A DNA stretch of 9,860 bases from Dehalococcoidia bacterium (GTDB lineage Bacteria; Chloroflexota; Dehalococcoidia; Dehalococcoidales; BS750m-G39), in contig JAUWXS010000014.1 of NCBI GenBank assembly GCA_030616265.1, positions 1-9,860 of the forward strand, in the 5' to 3' direction. The notes below the pieces were generated by a model, which was not told the DNA's origin, made no database searches, and saw nothing but the letters and a program-made list of their open reading frames with translations. Of the stretch, positions 5,111-9,860 are shown in pieces (positions within the stretch are counted from its first letter, which is position 1; every line of letters begins with the position of its first letter). The translations under genes were made by a program, and so were the position numbers.

Positions 5111-6282
5111 CGGAAGGTCTTTCGCATTAATACAGCCGGCAAGATAACGGCGGAAACCACCAGCGCCGCCATAACCAGCCCTAATATCGTCCACATAACC
5201 GCGCTGGGGAGCACAATCGGTAAGATTGGTGCTTCCCTGACCGTGAACGAGCCCTCAAGGCCGTTAACGTCCACAGAGTAAGTGCCGGCTTCATCCCCAG
5301 ACGTGCTAAAGCTCACCGTCCGGCTGCCGCCGGCAAGGGTTATTTCCCTGGTTTCGGCTATCATTCCGTTTAGCTCAAGGGTTAGGCTGTAGCTGGCTTC
5401 CAGTTCACCCGTGTTGGTCACTAGAACGCTTATAATGACCGTTTCGCCGATATCAGCCTCGGGCGGGTAAATGCTCAGCGAACTTGGGGTAAAAGCGGCG
5501 GGCAGCGGTGGAGGTATGGGGGCAATAATGGTAAAGGTGCTGAGGTGGTCGACCAGGGTGGTAACGGTGTGACTCGCTATATCAACCACCGAAGGTAACA
5601 CCAGCCACTGGGCGGCTTCATCGTCGTAGTAGCCCATGACCAGGTCTTCTTCGGCTACATCAGGGGGGACTGCGTCGGGGTCATAGCTACAGTTTATGGT
5701 AACCGGCTGGTCGAAGGTAGCCCCGTGGGGTCCCAGGTCGTAGGGCAGCCCGACGATATCGGCCTCAGGGGGTGGGGGGAGTGCCGTATCGTTGATACTA
5801 AGCTCTAGACCGATAAGCGGCTCGCCGTCTCTATCCCGGACAACGGTGCCCGCAGGAAAAACGAGGTGAAGTATATTATCTTCGGAGACAATCTCTTCGG
5901 GGAAAAAGTGGGCAGTGATGGTGGTATCGTCGTCTATCCTTACCTCTGTCGGGTTCTCGTTGCCAGTCAGGTCCCCGCTCCAACCGACGAAGTAATAGCC
6001 ATCTGCTGGGAACGCCTCAAGGTAGACGTTCTCACCTATCGCCACGGTACGGGTAACGGGATAGGAGTATGACAGCCGTCCTTCTACCACGACATCGCCA
6101 GCGCCGTGAGGGCTGACATCCACGCGGACGGTCTTGGTCACCGGGGGTGGCGGCGGGGGGTTGTCCTCCTGGCAGGAGCAGCCAGCCTCAACCGGCCCGG
6201 CCGTGAGGGCCAGTGCCAGCACGGGCAGAACCAGCGCCAGGATTAACCAGGGCAGGGCGATTTTGAGCAGCTTAACGTTCAT
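5107..6282 (-). CDS. Secreted, membrane-anchored surface protein with InlB-like repeat, ZU5-like and CARDB-like domains
   Basis: A 391-residue exported protein of unknown function. Residues 1-33 form a signal peptide (hydrophobic 8-28, cleavage probably after VEA at 33); Cys35 and Cys37 follow, but the residue at -3 is Glu, so a lipobox is unlikely. After a proline run (42-47), residues 50-128 resemble a divergent InlB B-repeat (YYFVGWSGDLTGNENPTEV at 96-114, then TITAHF). Residues 136-255 look ZU5-like: HLVFPAGTVV, GPHGATFDQPVTINCSYD, a YYDDEAAQWLVLP stretch and DHLSTFTI. Residues 262-348 resemble a CARDB immunoglobulin-like domain (VTNTGELEASYSLTLELNG). A C-terminal helix (358-385) followed by MRKTFR anchors it in the membrane, outside-facing. 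There is no LPXTG motif. It lies alone between convergent pyrD and divergent moxR. The ATG at 6280-6282 has no clear Shine-Dalgarno. Domain names come from pattern recall. Confidence 0.85.
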   Translation of the reverse strand: MNVKLLKIALPWLILALVLPVLALALTAGPVEAGCSCQEDNPPPPPPVTKTVRVDVSPHGAGDVVVEGRLSYSYPVTRTVAIGENVYLEAFPADGYYFVGWSGDLTGNENPTEVRIDDDTTITAHFFPEEIVSEDNILHLVFPAGTVVRDRDGEPLIGLELSINDTALPPPPEADIVGLPYDLGPHGATFDQPVTINCSYDPDAVPPDVAEEDLVMGYYDDEAAQWLVLPSVVDIASHTVTTLVDHLSTFTIIAPIPPPLPAAFTPSSLSIYPPEADIGETVIISVLVTNTGELEASYSLTLELNGMIAETREITLAGGSRTVSFSTSGDEAGTYSVDVNGLEGSFTVREAPILPIVLPSAVMWTILGLVMAALVVSAVILPAVLMRKTFR

Positions 6283-6357
6283 ATAGCTATATTTTACATT
6301 ATTCCCCGCTGACTATACAAATTGGGGGGAGTGTTGCTATCTGGGTTTGGGGTTCGT

Positions 6358-6387
6358 TTGCTTCCAGCTACCACTCTCAGGTATAAT
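6358..6387 (+). promoter_or_regulatory. Promoter of the MoxR/VWA pair
   Basis: A perfect -10 TATAAT (6382-6387) lies 45 bases before the moxR start. The -35 is weak: TTGCTT (6358-6363) with an 18-base spacer matches only TTG. The 149-base region 6283-6431 also must hold the promoter of the divergent surface-protein gene, for which TAAAAT on the minus strand (6291-6296) is a possible -10. Confidence 0.45.
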
Positions 6388-6431
6388 TTTAAGCGTAGGT
6401 GTTGAATCTATGTTTCAGGAGGCGATAAGTA

Positions 6432-7268
6432 GTGACCAAGGATAGTTTTAACCAATTCAGCGGCTCGGAGGACTACGTTACCTCGGAACCGCTAGAGAAT
6501 GCGGTCAATGTTTCGATTGCCCTGGGAAGACCGCTATTAATCAGGGGGGAGGCGGGGACGGGAAAGACCCTGCTGGCCCACAGCATCGCCCGCGGGCTGG
6601 AGAAGAAATTATTCACCTGGAATGTGAAGTCGACCACCAAAGCCCAGGAGGGGCTTTACGTCTACGATACCGTGCAGAGGCTCAACGACAGCCGCTTCGG
6701 CGACAAGGATATTTCCGACATCAAGCAGTACATCAAGCTGGGCAAGCTGGGGCAGGCTTTTATCGCCCCGGAGCAGGTGGTCTTGCTCATTGACGAGGTG
6801 GACAAGGCCGACATCGAGTTCCCCAACGACCTGCTCAACGAGCTGGACGAGATGAGCTTTTATATCCCCGAGACCAACGAGACCATCAGCGCCATCCACC
6901 GCCCCATAACCGTCGTCACCAGCAACGCCGAAAAAGAGCTGCCCGACGCCTTCCTGCGGCGCTGTATCTTCCACTACATCGAGTTCCCCACCCCGGAACT
7001 GATGGAGGAAATCGTCAGGGTTCACTTCCCCGACATCAAGGACAGCCTGCTCAGTGAAGCCCTTAAGGCTTTCTACGCGCTGAGAAAGATTGACGACTTC
7101 AGGAAGAAACCGTCGACCAGCGAGCTGATTGACTGGATTCGGGCGCTTATCGCCGGCGGCATCCCCCACGAGAATGTCTCCAAGCAGATACCCTTTGTCG
7201 GCACCCTGCTCAAGAAAGAGAGCGACTACGACTACTTCGTCAATAACTTCGTCATTCGGCGGCGCTAG
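6432..7268 (+). CDS. MoxR-family AAA+ ATPase
   Basis: A 278-residue AAA+ ATPase of the MoxR group, resembling CoxD-like partners of VWA proteins. Walker A is GEAGTGKT (39-46); Walker B is LLIDEVDKAD (118-127); sensor 1 lies in VVTSNAEKELPDAFLRRC (161-178), with Asn165 and the arginine-finger pair Arg176/Arg177; the lid domain carries KKPSTSELIDW (225-235), a sensor 2 region. All catalytic elements look intact. The start is GTG at 6432, nine bases after a strong AGGAGG (6417-6422). MoxR ATPases, together with VWA partners, act as chaperones that insert metals or cofactors or assemble complexes. The VWA gene starts two bases after the stop. No client such as a molybdenum hydroxylase is encoded nearby, so the substrate is unknown. 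Confidence 0.92.
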   Translation: MTKDSFNQFSGSEDYVTSEPLENAVNVSIALGRPLLIRGEAGTGKTLLAHSIARGLEKKLFTWNVKSTTKAQEGLYVYDTVQRLNDSRFGDKDISDIKQYIKLGKLGQAFIAPEQVVLLIDEVDKADIEFPNDLLNELDEMSFYIPETNETISAIHRPITVVTSNAEKELPDAFLRRCIFHYIEFPTPELMEEIVRVHFPDIKDSLLSEALKAFYALRKIDDFRKKPSTSELIDWIRALIAGGIPHENVSKQIPFVGTLLKKESDYDYFVNNFVIRRR

Positions 7269-7270
7269 CT

Positions 7271-8440
7271 ATGTTCACCGACTTTTTCTATATCCTCAGG
7301 CAAAACAAGGTCCCCGTTTCACTGGTGGAGTGGATGACCCTCATGGAAGCCCTGGCCAAGGGGCACATCAAGAACTTAGATGAGTTCTATTTCCTGGCCC
7401 GAGCCATACTGGTTAAGAGCGAAGCCTACTACGACCAGTACGACATCGCCTTTCAGCAGTATTTCCAGGGGGTGGAAGCCCCCGAGGAGATTGCCGAACA
7501 GGTGCTGGACTGGCTCAAAGATCCCCTCAGCCGCCTCTTCTTGAGCGAGGAGGAGCAGGCCAAGTTCGAGAGCATGGACTTCGACGAGCTGATTAAGGAG
7601 CTTGAGAAGCGACTCGAAGAGCAGACCGGGCAGCACGACGGGGGCGGCCACTGGATCGGGCGGGGGGGCACCTCTCCCTTCGGGCACTCCGGCTACCATC
7701 CCGCGGGCATCAGAATCGGGGGGCAGCCGGGGGGTAGACACGCCGTACAGATTGCCCAGGAGCGGCGCTTCAAGAACTACCGCAGCGACCTGACGCTGGA
7801 CGTGCGCCAGATAGGTATGGCGCTTAAAAAGCTGAGGCAGCTGCGCCGCACCGGTCTTGAGGACGAATTAGACCTTGAGGGGACAATCAAGGCTACCGCT
7901 AAAAATGCTGGCGACCTTGACTTTATCTGGCAGCGCAGCCGTAAGAACACGGTTAAGCTGCTTTTACTGATGGACGTGGGCGGCTCTATGGAGCCCTTCG
8001 CCATGCTCTGCAGCCAGCTATTCTCGGCGGCGCACTCCAGCACACATTTTAAGGACTTCCAGTACTACTACTTCCACAACTGCATCTACGACTACCTCTA
8101 TAAAGATGTCGAGCGGGAAGACGCGGTAAGCACCGTCCACCTGCTGCACACGCTGGAGCCCGACTACAAGCTGCTGCTGGTCGGCGACGCCCGAATGGGG
8201 CCCTGGGAGCTGACCGAGCGCTACGGAGCCATCAACTACTACGAGCGCAACGAGATACCGGGCATACTATGGCTGAAAAGGATTAGAGACCATTTCAGCC
8301 ACTGCGTCTGGCTCAACCCCGACGACCCGCGCTTCTGGATTCACGCCACGGTCCAGATGATTGGGAAACTCTTTCCCATGTACTCGCTAACGCTGGGAGG
8401 GCTGGAGGAAGCGGTGGGAAAACTGGTGGTGGCGAAGTAG
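7271..8440 (+). CDS. CoxE-like VWA-domain protein, partner of the MoxR ATPase
   Basis: A 389-residue protein. Residues 1-120 are helical and acidic, followed by a glycine-rich linker (about 123-156). Then comes RRFKNYRSDLTLDVRQIGMALKKLRQLRR (165-193), typical of CoxE-like proteins. The von Willebrand A domain covers about 226-389. Its MIDAS motif reads DVGGS (235-239) in LLLMDVGGSM; the usual DxSxS has lost its first serine. A further conserved aspartate is in VGDARM (Asp306). The family-like segments FSAAHSSTHFKDFQYYYFHN (251-270), WLNPDDPRFW (347-356) and MYSLTLGGLEEAV (370-382) are present. I recall DVGGSM as common in one subgroup, which would make it a lineage trait and not a defect. The ATG lies two bases after the moxR stop, so the two are coupled. 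It probably works as the adaptor that recruits the client of MoxR. Confidence 0.88.
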   Translation: MFTDFFYILRQNKVPVSLVEWMTLMEALAKGHIKNLDEFYFLARAILVKSEAYYDQYDIAFQQYFQGVEAPEEIAEQVLDWLKDPLSRLFLSEEEQAKFESMDFDELIKELEKRLEEQTGQHDGGGHWIGRGGTSPFGHSGYHPAGIRIGGQPGGRHAVQIAQERRFKNYRSDLTLDVRQIGMALKKLRQLRRTGLEDELDLEGTIKATAKNAGDLDFIWQRSRKNTVKLLLLMDVGGSMEPFAMLCSQLFSAAHSSTHFKDFQYYYFHNCIYDYLYKDVEREDAVSTVHLLHTLEPDYKLLLVGDARMGPWELTERYGAINYYERNEIPGILWLKRIRDHFSHCVWLNPDDPRFWIHATVQMIGKLFPMYSLTLGGLEEAVGKLVVAK

Positions 8441-8450
8441 CCGTTCGACG

Positions 8451-9131
8451 CTATTCGAAGCCGTACCACTTAGCGACACCATCCAAGGATTCCCTCTCCG
8501 AGCGGAACTGGTTTATCGGGTCTTCCTCATCGGGATAGCCGATGGCGATGCCGAGCACGATGAGCTTGGAGTCCGCTATCCCCAGCGCCTTTCTCAAGAC
8601 ATCGGGATATTGAACCGCCTGCGCCTGAGCCACGGTGCCCAGTCCGTAGTCGGTAGCCAGGAGCATGATGTTCTCGGCGACCAGACCGCAATCGAAGAGG
8701 AGCCAGGCGTTGATTTCCTCCTGAAAGTAAAAGGCGCGGTCGATGCAGATATAGATGACGCAGGGAGCACCGTAATTTTTTAAGCCCTGCATTCGCCACC
8801 AGCCCCTCCCCTCCCGGTCTTCCCGCTGTATTCCCTTGATTTTCTGTTCCGTGCCCATCAGCCGACCAATACGGCCGCCATAGGGTTCGGGGAAGCCCCA
8901 GGGACGGACAATGTCGAAGGCGGGTGGCTCGTCTATCTTTTCGATGAAGCTTTGCTTTATCTCTTCCAGCTTGCTGCCGGCGACGATGGCGAATTCCCAG
9001 GGCTGCGTGTTCGCCCAGGAAGGCGCCCGCAGCGCCAGCTCCATTATCTCTTTCAGGGTTGATTGAGAGATGGGGTCGGGCTTAAAAGCCCGGGTGCTCT
9101 TTCTTTTGTTGACGGCGGCAGCGGTATCCAT
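8451..9131 (-). CDS. Nitroreductase family FMN-dependent oxidoreductase
   Basis: A 226-residue flavoenzyme of the nitroreductase fold, which uses FMN and NAD(P)H to reduce varied substrates. Landmarks are the N-terminal RKSTRAF (10-16), which binds the FMN phosphate, APSWANTQPWEF (36-47), GLVAENIMLLATDYGLGT (149-166) and GIAIGYPDEEDP (194-205). An insertion of about residues 68-117 is rich in Gly, Arg and Trp and may cover the active site. The ATG at 9129-9131 has AGGAGG six bases upstream; an in-frame start at 9182 would overlap the upstream gene and is rejected. It follows the iron-sulfur flavoprotein gene by 22 bases and is the last gene of that operon, converging on the VWA gene with a 10-base gap and no obvious terminator. 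The substrate is unknown. Confidence 0.9.
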   Translation of the reverse strand: MDTAAAVNKRKSTRAFKPDPISQSTLKEIMELALRAPSWANTQPWEFAIVAGSKLEEIKQSFIEKIDEPPAFDIVRPWGFPEPYGGRIGRLMGTEQKIKGIQREDREGRGWWRMQGLKNYGAPCVIYICIDRAFYFQEEINAWLLFDCGLVAENIMLLATDYGLGTVAQAQAVQYPDVLRKALGIADSKLIVLGIAIGYPDEEDPINQFRSERESLDGVAKWYGFE

Positions 9132-9153
9132 GGCTTTCCTCCTATCGATTGCC

Positions 9154-9726
9154 TCATTCTGTAACCAGCTTCTGACCGGCACTAAATGCCTGCTTTAAGG
9201 CATCGGGGTGCTTTTTTATGGTCCCTTTTTCGTCGACACCGGGGAAGAGTAAATCGCCGGCGTATTCGGCATCAATGACCTTGAAGAGGGCCTTGACCGT
9301 CGCCAGCGACGGCTCGAAGAGATGAGCCAGCTTCATGCCGCCGACGGCGATAAATAGACCTTTTCGCTCTCGTGTATCGCCCAATGGGGGCTGCTTCAGT
9401 ATATACTTTCGCGCCCAGAGCGCCTGGCAGCGGTCAATCATAGCCTTTGCCTGGGCGCTAACCCCCATAAAGTGCACCGGGGAAGCCAGCACGATTCTAT
9501 CCGCCTTCTCCATCTCGGCATAGGCCATCTGCATATCGTCCTTTATGCGGCAGACGCCCGCCTCAAAACAGGCGTCGCAGTGCTGGCAGGGGCTAATCTT
9601 GAGGTCGTTAAGAATCAGGGTCTTGACCTTGGCCCCCTGGCTTTCGGCGCCCTTCATAACCTCAGCCAGCAAGAGGTCGGTGTTGCCGCCCCTACGGGGG
9701 CTGCCGGCAATACCCAGTGCTCTCAA
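9154..9726 (-). CDS. Isf-type iron-sulfur flavoprotein (NADPH-dependent FMN reductase fold)
   Basis: A 190-residue flavodoxin-like protein. GSPRRGGNT (8-16) is the FMN phosphate loop. The compact cysteine motif CQHCDACFEAGVC (47-59; Cys47, 50, 53, 59, spacing CX2CX2CX5C) matches the [4Fe-4S]-binding motif of archaeal and anaerobic bacterial iron-sulfur flavoproteins. ASPVHFMGVSAQAKAMIDR (81-99) is the second FMN contact region. Such proteins transfer electrons between ferredoxin-type donors and acceptors including O2 or H2O2. The start is TTG at 9724-9726, with GGAGG six to seven bases upstream inside ybeY; its first bases overlap the ybeY stop as TTGA. The pairing with the nitroreductase downstream suggests a redox or detoxification unit in an anaerobe; this is inferred. 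Confidence 0.9.
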   Translation of the reverse strand: MRALGIAGSPRRGGNTDLLLAEVMKGAESQGAKVKTLILNDLKISPCQHCDACFEAGVCRIKDDMQMAYAEMEKADRIVLASPVHFMGVSAQAKAMIDRCQALWARKYILKQPPLGDTRERKGLFIAVGGMKLAHLFEPSLATVKALFKVIDAEYAGDLLFPGVDEKGTIKKHPDALKQAFSAGQKLVTE

Positions 9727-9860
9727 TTTAGCCCTCCTTCAATACGGCCCAGGAGCTCGGCTTCTCTGGCCCTCATCCGGCGTTCCGGCTCCGGCTCATC
9801 GTGCTCATAGCCCAGAAGGTGGAGCAGGCCGTGAATGAGCAGAATGGCCAGCTCTTTTTT
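9723..9860 (-). CDS. ybeY: Endoribonuclease YbeY, 3' part (truncated by window edge)
   Basis: The last 45 codons of a UPF0054-family zinc-dependent endoribonuclease involved in 16S rRNA 3'-end maturation and ribosome quality control. The zinc motif HGLLHLLGYEHD is visible: it gives the three metal-binding histidines (HGxLHLxGYxH) and is highly specific for the family. The tail PEPERRMRARE then LLGRI is typical. The stop TGA (9723-9725) overlaps the TTG start of the flavoprotein gene by the four bases TTGA, so the genes are co-translated. The 5' end lies beyond base 9860. Confidence 0.93.
   Translation of the reverse strand, partial: KKELAILLIHGLLHLLGYEHDEPEPERRMRAREAELLGRIEGGLN

Noticed and set aside
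6376..6396. Lipoprotein nature of the surface protein via Cys35 and nearby lspA
   Set aside because: Cys35 belongs to the gene at 5107-6282 and has Glu at the -3 position, so the lipobox is poor; a signal peptidase I site after VEA fits better.
6609..7169. Long minus-strand frame opposite moxR (186 codons)
   Set aside because: It is a shadow of the GC-rich codon pattern of moxR, whose Walker and sensor motifs are all on the plus strand.
8436..8460. TTCGA-TCGAA inverted repeat between the VWA and nitroreductase genes as a bidirectional terminator
   Set aside because: The stem is only five base pairs and no T-run follows on either strand.

Overview
The window looks like chromosome from an anaerobic, GC-rich bacterium, most plausibly a Dehalococcoidia-type Chloroflexota. 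This is inferred from the TraR/DksA-LspA-RluD gene order, an iron-sulfur flavoprotein and nitroreductase pair, a class 1B-type dihydroorotate dehydrogenase, a MoxR/VWA pair, and small GC-rich palindromic repeats between genes. No rRNA, tRNA, CRISPR array, transposase or phage gene is visible. The lineage call rests on recall, not on a search.

Layout, left to right. (1) 1-400, minus: 5' part of an AT-rich metallo-beta-lactamase-fold hydrolase that runs off the left edge. (2) 401-706: non-coding and repeat-rich, with a MITE-like inverted-repeat element and a hairpin repeat. (3) 707-2505, minus: a housekeeping operon of a TraR/DksA zinc-finger protein, signal peptidase II (lspA) and an RluD-type pseudouridine synthase, with a promoter near 2637-2665. 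A second copy of the hairpin repeat lies beyond the operon, so the operon is bracketed by two direct copies. (4) 2911-4033, plus: a Fur-family regulator with a strong AT-rich operator/promoter, overlapping by 8 bases a six-helix membrane protein of unknown function. (5) 4053-5110, plus: a good sigma-70-like promoter, a 19-codon leader-like ORF and pyrD. (6) 5107-6282, minus: a secreted, membrane-anchored multidomain surface protein that converges on pyrD and shares its CTAG stop. (7) 6432-8440, plus: a MoxR-type AAA+ ATPase and its CoxE-like VWA partner, 2 bases apart. (8) 8451-9860, minus: ybeY (3' part), an Isf-type iron-sulfur flavoprotein and a nitroreductase in one tightly packed operon.

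How the genes work together. The minus-strand genes at 707-2505 cover transcription factor-like, lipoprotein-processing and RNA-modification functions. The Fur/membrane-protein pair looks like a self-regulated metal or stress module. The MoxR/VWA pair is probably a chaperone-like remodelling machine whose client is not encoded here. The two flavoenzymes at the right end form a likely redox pair behind the rRNA-maturation gene ybeY.

Nothing here is clearly a new defence or mobile system. The points most worth a second look are the Fur operator with its coupled orphan membrane protein, the leader ORF before pyrD, the structure-conserving repeat pair around the lspA operon, the missing N-terminal helix start of LspA, and the altered MIDAS motif of the VWA protein.
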